From: Zoogloea sp.
GTDB lineage: Bacteria > Pseudomonadota > Gammaproteobacteria > Burkholderiales > Rhodocyclaceae
NCBI GenBank assembly: GCA_016790385.1
Contig: JAEUNV010000206.1
Span: 1 to 5,879, forward strand
Direction of reading: 5' to 3'
DNA: 5,879 bases
Within the stretch, counting starts at the first letter, position 1, and each line of letters starts with the position of its first letter. Position numbers and translations under genes: made by a program. The notes below the pieces were generated by a model. That model was not told the origin of the DNA. It searched no databases and saw nothing but the letters and a program-made list of their open reading frames with translations. Positions 1 to 5,543 of this stretch are shown one piece after another.

Positions 1-1338
1 CGCCGGGTTGTAGGGCGTGGTGCCAAAGAGCTCAGGCGCTATGAAGACCGGTTGGTAGCGGGTGCGCAAGGTCTCGCGCAGCTCGCCGGCCAGGCTCAGG
101 AGCTGGGCTTGCAGCGTGGTCTGCTGGGCGTGGTTCTCAATCAGGGCCCGTTGGGCGTTGAAGAGGTCTTCCTGGGCAATCGACACATCGTTGAGGCTGC
201 GCCGGCCGGCCTCGAAATGCAGCTCGTAGGCAGCGGCCACGCGCTGGGCGGCGATCACCCGCTGTTCCGTCAGGGGGGCGATCTCCCGCGTCTCGGCGAG
301 CTGCCGGTAAAGGTCCGTGATCTCCCGCGACACCTTCATCAGCAGGTCGTCGGCGTCGGCCTGTGCCGCCTGATGGCGTTCGATCGCTTCCGTGTGGCGA
401 CCGAGGTTCTTGCCGCCCAGGGGAATGTCGATGCTGACCTGAACTTGGGCAGCCCGGTCGGTATCCGAAACCGGCACAGGGATTGTGCTGTTGTCGAGGC
501 GTTTGTTGAGGGAGAGGTCCACCGCCGGGAAAAAGCTGCCCCGGGCCACGCCGATGTCGGCCTTGCGTGCTGAGCTACGCTGCAAGGCGGCGCGCAGGCG
601 CGGATTGCGTTCATGGATGCGTTCCACCAGGGCGTCAATGTCGGCATCGCCCTTGGCCGGCCGGATGCCCGGCGTGATCAGATCGTTCGGGGCCTCGCCG
701 GTGAGCAGGCGGTAGCGATATTCGGCGGTCCCCAGTTGCGCCCGCAACTGGCCGAGGAGGGTACGGCTCTGGATCAGGCGCACATGCATCAGGTCAAGTT
801 CCGCCGACGAGATGCGGCCCGCGTCCACGCGCTGGGCTACGTTGGCCTCGACCCTTTCCTGGCGGGCGATGGTGGCTTGCAGGCTGTCCATGGTCTGGCG
901 CAGGCGCACCACGTCGGCATAGGCTTCGGTGATCTCGAAGGCGACCTGCTCAAGCACGCTGTCCAGGTCGGCATCGGCAGCGTCCCGGGTGAAGCCCGCC
1001 GAGCGCAGGCGGTGGGTATCGGCGGCGCCATTGAAAACGTTCCAGCGCAGGCTGGCATCGCTGCGGCGCACATTGCGGTCGACCGGGCGGCCCTGGGTTT
1101 CATCGCGGGCGTCGGAATTGCGGTAACTCAGGCCCAGGCTGGGCAGAAAGTCGGATCGTACCTGCGTGATCTGGGCATCGGCGGCCCGCAGCAGGGCCTG
1201 GGCGGAACGCACGCTGGGCTGTTGCAGCAGCACCTTGTCCACCACCACGGGCAGGGGGGCGGCAAGGGCCGGGGTGCCCAGCAGGCCGCAGGCGGCAAGC
1301 GCGGCGGCCAGGCGGCGGGCGGGGAGGGGCAGAGTCAT
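1..1338 (-). CDS. TolC-family outer-membrane channel of a type I secretion system (LapE-like), partial at the window edge
   Basis: This gene encodes the outer-membrane and periplasmic tunnel through which the T1SS substrate leaves the cell. The frame is open for 446 codons from the ATG at 1338 to the window edge, so the 3' end is missing. Family members are usually about 440-480 aa, so little is lost. Residues 1-26 look like a Sec signal peptide: RR at 8-9, an Ala/Leu core, and ALA before A27. Two OEP repeats follow, at about 30-215 and 235-420. Each begins with a matching strand motif (FLPSLGLSY at 64-72, FFPAVDLSL at 269-277) and continues into long helices. The second repeat carries IPLGGKNLGR (305-314) and AGRRSLNDVSIAQEDLFNAQ (377-396), a hallmark of T1SS TolC proteins. 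The start overlaps the adaptor stop by one base (TGATG), with a weak GGGAA 5 nt upstream, which suggests translational coupling. The family call is firm; the LapE label is inference from context. Confidence 0.93.
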   Translation of the reverse strand, partial: MTLPLPARRLAAALAACGLLGTPALAAPLPVVVDKVLLQQPSVRSAQALLRAADAQITQVRSDFLPSLGLSYRNSDARDETQGRPVDRNVRRSDASLRWNVFNGAADTHRLRSAGFTRDAADADLDSVLEQVAFEITEAYADVVRLRQTMDSLQATIARQERVEANVAQRVDAGRISSAELDLMHVRLIQSRTLLGQLRAQLGTAEYRYRLLTGEAPNDLITPGIRPAKGDADIDALVERIHERNPRLRAALQRSSARKADIGVARGSFFPAVDLSLNKRLDNSTIPVPVSDTDRAAQVQVSIDIPLGGKNLGRHTEAIERHQAAQADADDLLMKVSREITDLYRQLAETREIAPLTEQRVIAAQRVAAAYELHFEAGRRSLNDVSIAQEDLFNAQRALIENHAQQTTLQAQLLSLAGELRETLRTRYQPVFIAPELFGTTPYNPA

Positions 1339-2675
1339 CAGCGTTCCCGCAGGGATTTGTCGAAGGTCTTGACGATGGGCTTGAGCATGTATTCCATCAT
1401 CGTGCGTTTGCCGGTCTGGATGCTCGCGTCGGCGGCCATGCCCGACGAGATGGTGAGGCGTTCGGAGGGATCGCCGAGGTAATTCTTTCGGGTTTCGAGG
1501 AAGACCTCGAAGAAGGTCTCCTTGCGCTCGGGGTCCACCACCGCGTCGGCGCCCACCCTCACCACCTCGCCGGCGAGGGTGCCGAAAATGGACGAGTCAT
1601 AGGCACTGATGCGGACCTTGGCCTCCTGCCCGGGTTTGATGAAGGCGATGTCGGAAGGCTTGACCCGCGCCGCCACGAGCAGGTGTTCTTCGGCCGGCAC
1701 CACTTCCATGATGCTCTCGCCGGCCTTCACCACGCCGCCAATGGTGGGAATGAGAACCCGATTGACCACGCCGTCGAGGGGGGCGCGGAGTTCCCGCCGG
1801 GCCACCTTGTCGCTGCGTCCGGTCAGCTGCTCGGTCAGGGTCGCGGCGCGCAGCTCGCTCTCGTTCTTTTCCTTGCTGGTTTCGGTGAGGAAGCGCGAGC
1901 GGGTTTCCGAGAGGCGGGCCTGGGCTTCCGCAACGGCTGCCTGGATGCGATTGATCGAGATGCGGGTGGTTTCCAGTTCGCCTTTCTGGCTGGTGTAGCG
2001 CTGCTGGGCATTGAGAAGGTCGGCGCGGGCGCCCGCACCTGCCGTGGCCAGCTTCTCCTCGATGGCGAGTGCCTCGCGGGCCGGGCCGATGGCTTCCTGG
2101 ATCGCTTCATGCCGCGCGCGCGCTTCGGCCAGTTCCTGCTGGCGCTGGTTGAGTTGCCGTGACAGGGTTTCAAGGGAGTTTTCGCGTTCCTGGCGGCGCG
2201 TCTGCCACAGGGTGCGCTGTTCTCTCACCAGGTCGGGGGCGTTCTTCTCCAGTTCGGGCGGAAAGGTGGGGACAGCGTTGCGGGCTTCCGCATCCAGCCG
2301 GGTCAGCGCTGCCTGGGCGGCCCACAGGGCCTGCTGGGATTCGCCCATGTCGGCGGTGAATTGGCGGTTTTCGACCACGGCGACAACCTCGCCCTTCTTC
2401 ACCACGCTGCCTTCGCGGGCGTTGAGCGCTTGCAGGATGCCACCCTCCATGCTTTGGATCTGCTGTAGCCGGCTCGATGGCACCACCGCGCCGATGGCGC
2501 TCACCGAAATGTCGAGGCGGGCGAGGCTCATCCACGCGAACAGCAGCAGGAAGAACAGGGCCGTGGTGCCGAGCAGGATCAGCACGGCACTGCGCGGGCC
2601 GCGGTCGAAATCGGGATGGTGGGTGAGGGGCTCGCTTTCGATACCGGGGGAAGCGACGGGTGCGGTGACTTTCAT
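1338..2675 (-). CDS. HlyD-family membrane fusion protein, periplasmic adaptor of the T1SS (LapC-like)
   Basis: This 445-aa protein is the adaptor that joins the ABC transporter to the TolC channel and helps gate export. A short cytoplasmic N-terminus is followed by one membrane anchor at about 30-50, so it should be anchored in the inner membrane with its bulk in the periplasm. The first half of the lipoyl/barrel-sandwich domain lies at about 68-104 (IQSMEGGILQALNAREG, VVKKGEVV). A long charged, Gln/Glu/Arg-rich coiled-coil hairpin covers about 105-290. The second lipoyl half is at 295-327 (RAPLDGVVNRVLIPTIGGVV), followed by a beta-barrel at about 330-420. The C-terminus has the family ending: SGMAADASIQTGKR at 411-424, then the YMLKPIVK segment. 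Length is normal for the type I HlyD family. The start ATG overlaps the stop of the ABC gene (ATGA) and has a good Shine-Dalgarno sequence inside that gene's last codons. Confidence 0.95.
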   Translation of the reverse strand: MKVTAPVASPGIESEPLTHHPDFDRGPRSAVLILLGTTALFFLLLFAWMSLARLDISVSAIGAVVPSSRLQQIQSMEGGILQALNAREGSVVKKGEVVAVVENRQFTADMGESQQALWAAQAALTRLDAEARNAVPTFPPELEKNAPDLVREQRTLWQTRRQERENSLETLSRQLNQRQQELAEARARHEAIQEAIGPAREALAIEEKLATAGAGARADLLNAQQRYTSQKGELETTRISINRIQAAVAEAQARLSETRSRFLTETSKEKNESELRAATLTEQLTGRSDKVARRELRAPLDGVVNRVLIPTIGGVVKAGESIMEVVPAEEHLLVAARVKPSDIAFIKPGQEAKVRISAYDSSIFGTLAGEVVRVGADAVVDPERKETFFEVFLETRKNYLGDPSERLTISSGMAADASIQTGKRTMMEYMLKPIVKTFDKSLRER

Positions 2676-4816
2676 GCGGCGTATTCCTTCGGCGTGGCCG
2701 GGGTGGTGCTGCCCTGCAACTTGCGCAGAACCTCTGCGCGCGGTCCGTCGAGGACGACCCGGCCCTGATCGAGAACGACCAGTCGGTCCACCAGGGGGAG
2801 CATGGCCATGCGATGGGTGACCAGCAGCAGGGTGATGCCTTTGATGTTGCGAAGGTTGTCGATGAGTCGCGCTTCGGTGCCCGGGTCCATCATGCTGGAC
2901 GGTTCGTCAAGGAGCAGCATCCGCGGTTGCTGCACCAGTGCCCGGGCGATGGAGACGGCCTGGCGCTGACCACCGGAGAGGCGGTCGCCCCGCTCTCCCA
3001 CCTGGGTGCCCAGGCCGTGGGGCATCTGCGCCAGGGTTTCATCCAGGCAAGAAAGGCGCAGGGCTTCGAGCAACTGTGCGTCGCCGGCCTGGGCGTTGCC
3101 CAGCAGGATGTTCTCGCGGATATCGCCATGGAACAGCACCACGTCCTGGGGGACATAGCCCACCTGCCGGCGCAGGCTCTGGGGTTCGAGTTGACCGACC
3201 GACATGCCATCCACCAGTACGCTGCCCTGGCTGGGGCCGTAAAGGTTGAGCAGCAGTTTGAAGAGGGTGCTCTTTCCCGAGCCGATTCGACCGATGAAGC
3301 CGACACGCTCGCCGGGTTTGATGCTCAGGTTGAGCCCTTTCAGCAGCGGGGCGGATTCGGGGTAGGCGAAATGCACGTCACGAAAATCGATGCGGCCCTG
3401 GAGACGAGGCAGATGGAGGCTGTCGGTGGTCTCGTCGGTGGGCGACTCCATGATCTTGTCGAGGGCGTCCAGGGCCTGACGGGTCTGCTCGTAGCGGACG
3501 ATCAGCGCGGCGATCTGGGTGGCCGGGGTGATGGCCCGGGCCGTCAGCATCGAGACGGCGATGAGTTGCCCCATGGTCAGCTCGCCCGCGGCGATCAGGA
3601 GCGCGCCGAACATCACCACGAGGATCGTGGTGAGATTGGTCACCATCAGGGAAATGTAGGTCCCGAGCGAGGTCCACTCCCGCATCCTGACGGAGTTCTC
3701 GGAGATCTTGACCGTCAGCATCTCCCATTGGCGGCGGGCCCAGGCTTCGGCGCCCAGCGATTTCAGGGTATCGACCCCGTTCATGGTCTCGAACAGGTGA
3801 GCCGTGCGCTGGGCCGATTCCTGCATGTTGGCGCCAAGGAGCCGGATGAGCGGGCGCCGGATCAATAGGGAGGCCGTGATGGTCAGGGGAATCATGACCA
3901 GGGGAATCATCACCAGCCAGTGCCCCACCAGGCCGATCAGGACCAGGAAGAACAGCATGAAGGGCACATCGCCCAACATCGTGAGGGTGGATGAGGTGAC
4001 GAATTCACGCACCGACTCGAAATCCCGCACGATGTTCGCCAGCACCCCGCCGGAGGCCGGCCGGTTGGCTGCGCGCAGGCGCAGGGCGTGGGCAAAGACG
4101 TGGGACGACATCGCCACGTCGGCCTTGCGTGCCGCCGCCTCGATCAGATAACTGCGCAGCATCTTGATGACCAGATCGAAAACGACCACCACCACGACCC
4201 CGCCAGTAAGGACCCACAAGCTTTCCAGCGCGTTGTTGGGCACGACGCGGTCATACACGGACATCGTGTAGAACGGGATCACGGCGGCAAAGACGTTGGT
4301 CAGCACCGTCGCCAGCAAGGCCCATCCGTAGATGTTGCGGTTGGCCAGCAGGGTGTCCCAGAACCATCGGCGCGGACGCGGCAGATGGTAGAGCAGGCTG
4401 CGGGTATCGAAGAAAACCCGCGGCCGCACAAAGTAGGTGATACCGGGGTACTCGGCGGCGATGCGCGCGGCACTGAGTGAGATGCTGCCGCGGATGCCCG
4501 CCTGCACACACTCGAACTCGTCCCCCTCGCGTTTCAGGACCACCAGCGGATCTCCCCCGTCCACGACGATCATCGCGGGGAGCTCGGATGGTTTGAATTT
4601 CTCGGGCGTCTTGGCGCTGCGGCTCAGGGAAAGGCCACCCCGTTGCGCGCATTCGTGAATGTGCGCTTCACCGATCCTGCCATCGGCCACTGGTGTATCC
4701 GCAAGCAGTTGGGCGGGGTCAGCACGCTTGCCGAAGAAGTGCGCCAGGAACATCAACTGGTCGATGACCCCGTCGACCAAAGCCTCGCCAAGGGTGGAGG
4801 AGGGAGTTTCGCGCAT
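2672..4816 (-). CDS. Type I secretion ABC transporter, permease-ATPase with degenerate C39-like N-terminal domain (LapB/LssB-like)
   Basis: This 714-aa half-transporter works as a dimer in the inner membrane and powers export of the T1SS cargo. Residues 10-130 form a C39-like domain. The position usually held by the catalytic Cys is Gln20 (VIDQLMFLAHFFG), so it should bind substrate and not cleave it. About six membrane segments follow, near 161-183, 199-221, 274-297, 299-319, 386-408 and 413-437. The nucleotide-binding domain (about 475-700) is intact: Walker A GRIGSGKST 509-517, Q-loop Gln557, signature LSGGQRQ 613-619, Walker B MLLLDE 633-638 with catalytic Glu638, and switch His668. GRIGSGKST and the whole architecture match the LssB/LapB family. 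An in-frame TAA six codons upstream leaves this ATG as the only normal start, although its Shine-Dalgarno is weak. It is the first gene of the operon and overlaps the adaptor gene by 4 nt. Lantibiotic or peptidase-type exporters are less likely because of Gln20. Confidence 0.96.
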   Translation of the reverse strand: MRETPSSTLGEALVDGVIDQLMFLAHFFGKRADPAQLLADTPVADGRIGEAHIHECAQRGGLSLSRSAKTPEKFKPSELPAMIVVDGGDPLVVLKREGDEFECVQAGIRGSISLSAARIAAEYPGITYFVRPRVFFDTRSLLYHLPRPRRWFWDTLLANRNIYGWALLATVLTNVFAAVIPFYTMSVYDRVVPNNALESLWVLTGGVVVVVVFDLVIKMLRSYLIEAAARKADVAMSSHVFAHALRLRAANRPASGGVLANIVRDFESVREFVTSSTLTMLGDVPFMLFFLVLIGLVGHWLVMIPLVMIPLTITASLLIRRPLIRLLGANMQESAQRTAHLFETMNGVDTLKSLGAEAWARRQWEMLTVKISENSVRMREWTSLGTYISLMVTNLTTILVVMFGALLIAAGELTMGQLIAVSMLTARAITPATQIAALIVRYEQTRQALDALDKIMESPTDETTDSLHLPRLQGRIDFRDVHFAYPESAPLLKGLNLSIKPGERVGFIGRIGSGKSTLFKLLLNLYGPSQGSVLVDGMSVGQLEPQSLRRQVGYVPQDVVLFHGDIRENILLGNAQAGDAQLLEALRLSCLDETLAQMPHGLGTQVGERGDRLSGGQRQAVSIARALVQQPRMLLLDEPSSMMDPGTEARLIDNLRNIKGITLLLVTHRMAMLPLVDRLVVLDQGRVVLDGPRAEVLRKLQGSTTPATPKEYAA
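2684..2690 (-). promoter_or_regulatory. Ribosome binding site of the HlyD-family adaptor gene
   Basis: Read on the minus strand, GAAGGAA lies 8 nt upstream of the ATG at 2675, inside the last codons of the ABC transporter gene. It supports this start codon. It also shows that the adaptor can recruit ribosomes itself, in addition to any coupling through the 4-nt ATGA overlap. Confidence 0.75.
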
Positions 4817-4900
4817 GGGCAGATTGCTCGCTTAGTCGTGCTGCGCGGAGGCCGGGAATCGGTTTCCGCATGATCCAGGACGCCGATGGTGCCACAGGAC

Positions 4901-4929
4901 CTTAAATGCCAAATGTTAAAAAGTCACAA
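4901..4929 (-). promoter_or_regulatory. Candidate sigma-70 promoter for the T1SS operon
   Basis: Read on the minus strand, TTGTGA (4929-4924) is followed after 17 nt by TTTAAG (4906-4901). Each box matches 4 of 6 consensus positions. Transcription would start near 4894, giving a leader of about 78 nt before the ABC transporter ATG at 4816. The spacing and position are right, but the boxes are mediocre and AT-rich DNA gives such matches by chance. No sigma-54 -24/-12 pattern was found facing this way. Confidence 0.35.
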
Positions 4930-5058
4930 GGTTTTGCCTCTGTGATGTCGAGTGAGTAATAAGTCGCGATTTATAGACTGAGGCGGCAACACACTTTGTG
5001 GCGTTGTGCGCATTTTTAACAAATACGATGTCTTTTTTTGGGTAATTCCGGCGGCTTC

Positions 5059-5087
5059 TTGGATCTCAAATTTGTTTTTTTTATAAT
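5059..5087 (+). promoter_or_regulatory. Candidate sigma-70 promoter facing the adhesin gene
   Basis: A perfect TATAAT (5082-5087) lies 17 nt after TTGGAT (5059-5064), which keeps only the TTG core of the -35 box. It would produce a leader of about 450 nt before the adhesin gene, running through all the downstream dyads. A second weak pair, TTGGTA at 5212-5217 and TATATT at 5236-5241 with an 18-nt spacer, faces the same way. Both may be chance matches in AT-rich DNA. Confidence 0.25.
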
Positions 5088-5256
5088 GAAAAAAGTGTTA
5101 ATTCGTTGGCCGAAATGTGAAATGTTCCATGTCGGAGATTTTTGTGGGTTTCTTCACGCAGCAGGAGTGGGGGGCGAGACCCTTTTTGGATGCAGTATAC
5201 TAAGTTGTGATTTGGTATTTAGTTATTAAAAATCATATATTTACTATTGTTTTTGA

Positions 5257-5284
5257 GGTGTTTTCGCGCTCCTCCGAAAACACC
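5257..5284. repeat. Perfect 10-bp inverted repeat, candidate activator-binding site
   Basis: The arms GGTGTTTTCG (5257-5266) and CGAAAACACC (5275-5284) are exact reverse complements separated by the 8-nt spacer CGCTCCTC. The centre lies about 201 bp upstream of the predicted sigma-54 start site, within the usual range for enhancer sites of sigma-54 activators. Neither strand has a T-run directly after the stem, so it does not look like an intrinsic terminator. The structure is plain in the sequence; the operator role is inferred, and no known regulator consensus was recognised. Confidence 0.6.
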
Positions 5285-5329
5285 GCTTGATGCGTTGGCA
5301 ATGCTTTTCATCATTCTCGCGTGTCGAAT

Positions 5330-5366
5330 TTTTTTACACCCCCTCATGCTTCGTGATTTTTTACAC
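5330..5366 (+). repeat. Direct repeat of TTTTTTACAC, two copies
   Basis: TTTTTTACAC occurs at 5330-5339 and again at 5357-5366, 27 bp from start to start. The second copy is also part of an inverted repeat ending at 5376. The first copy has GTGT at 5321-5324, which forms a loose GTGT/ACAC dyad with its own end. Repeated half-sites upstream of a regulated promoter suggest cooperative protein binding, but low-complexity T-runs make chance a real alternative. Confidence 0.4.
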
Positions 5367-5376
5367 AGGTAAAAAA
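5357..5376. repeat. Perfect 8-bp inverted repeat, second candidate operator
   Basis: The arms TTTTTTAC (5357-5364) and GTAAAAAA (5369-5376) are exact reverse complements around the spacer ACAG. The centre is about 105 bp upstream of the predicted sigma-54 start and 96 bp from the centre of the other perfect dyad, close to nine helical turns. This fits a proximal activator site. The arms are mostly A/T, so the match is less striking than the upstream GC-containing dyad. Confidence 0.45.
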
Positions 5377-5445
5377 CCCTATAGAACCCATTAAGTTATT
5401 GAGGGGTATTGAAATTCTCATTTTTGACAGTTGTTAAGCCGGTCG

Positions 5446-5461
5446 TGGCCCGCAAATTGCA
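5446..5461 (+). promoter_or_regulatory. Sigma-54 (RpoN) -24/-12 promoter of the adhesin gene
   Basis: TGGCCCG (5446-5452), four bases, then TTGCA (5457-5461) matches the RpoN consensus TGGCACG-N4-TTGCA at 11 of 12 fixed positions. The essential GG (5447-5448) and GC (5459-5460) are separated by exactly 10 nt. Transcription should start near 5472, giving a leader of about 72 nt before the ATG at 5544. It lies at the right distance from the gene and has dyads upstream that could bind the required AAA+ activator. A TTGACA at 5424-5429 has no usable -10 box at the right spacing, which supports sigma-54 over sigma-70 here. Confidence 0.8.
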
Positions 5462-5483
5462 GTTCAACCCCCGTTTTTCTTTC

Positions 5484-5513
5484 TTCGTCGCCCTTTGCTT
5501 CGGAGCAGACGAA
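5484..5513 (+). other. Predicted hairpin in the adhesin mRNA leader
   Basis: TTCGTC (5484-5489) pairs exactly with GACGAA (5508-5513). Stacked inside it, TGCT (5496-5499) pairs with AGCA (5504-5507) around the loop TCGG, leaving GCCCTT (5490-5495) as a one-sided bulge. The element lies wholly within the leader made from the sigma-54 promoter and ends about 20 nt before the Shine-Dalgarno. No U-run follows, so it is not an intrinsic terminator. It may stabilise the message or keep the ribosome site open; the function is not known. Confidence 0.4.
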
Positions 5514-5532
5514 ACAACACCTAAAAAATGAT

Positions 5533-5537
5533 GGAGG
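5533..5537 (+). promoter_or_regulatory. Ribosome binding site of the adhesin gene
   Basis: GGAGG lies 6 nt before the ATG at 5544, an optimal spacing. The two earlier ATGs at 5528 and 5531 are out of frame with the gene and have no such site, so this decides the start. Confidence 0.88.
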
Positions 5538-5543
5538 TCGTTC

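Larger units (their letters stand above)
4817..5543. other. Divergent AT-rich intergenic regulatory region between the T1SS operon and the adhesin gene
   Basis: This 727-bp stretch separates two divergent start codons. From about 4895 to 5440 it is clearly richer in A and T than the flanking genes. It has many homopolymer runs, including T7 at 5033-5039, T8 at 5075-5082, A6 at 5089-5094, T7 at 5329-5335, T6 at 5357-5362 and A6 at 5371-5376. I see no convincing gene: the one short open frame (5038-5229, starting TTG) has no ribosome binding site and an unremarkable translation. The region holds the sigma-54 promoter, two perfect dyads, a leader hairpin and weaker sigma-70 candidates, listed separately. 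Its length and content suggest a control region that binds several proteins. A possible role for nucleoid-associated silencers on the A/T tracts is inference only. Confidence 0.8.

Noticed and set aside
1285..1338. Lipobox LAAC at residues 14-17 of the TolC-like protein
   Set aside because: The hydrophobic stretch before this Cys is only about seven residues, while a longer core ends at ALA before residue 27. T1SS TolC proteins are normally not lipoproteins, so ordinary signal peptidase I cleavage is preferred.
613..1482. Long plus-strand open frame of 289 codons
   Set aside because: It is antisense to the TolC-like and HlyD-like genes. Its low-complexity Gly/Ala/Gln/His-rich translation is typical of a shadow frame in GC-rich DNA. 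The same holds for 52-573 and 2813-3868.
4924..4945. TCACA and TGTGA pair that resembles a CRP site
   Set aside because: The half-sites are in the reverse order and 12 nt apart. CRP sites read TGTGA-N6-TCACA.
5149..5195. Possible c-di-GMP riboswitch suggested by the CACGCAGCAGG stretch
   Set aside because: The conserved GCAAA and GGACGCAAAG-type core elements and the paired helices are not visible, and the stretch lies upstream of the predicted transcript start.
5038..5229. Small open frame in the intergenic region, 63 codons with a TTG start (or 47 from the ATG at 5086)
   Set aside because: It has no Shine-Dalgarno, a rare start codon, composition set by the AT-rich DNA and no recognisable motif. 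The TATAAT at 5082-5087 overlaps the internal ATG, so that promoter could not produce it.
5257..5284. Intrinsic terminator at the perfect dyad
   Set aside because: There is no T-run after the stem on either strand, and no gene ends nearby.
5424..5429. Perfect TTGACA as a sigma-70 -35 box for the adhesin gene
   Set aside because: At 16-18 nt downstream the sequence is GC-rich and has no -10 box. The sigma-54 elements occupy that place.
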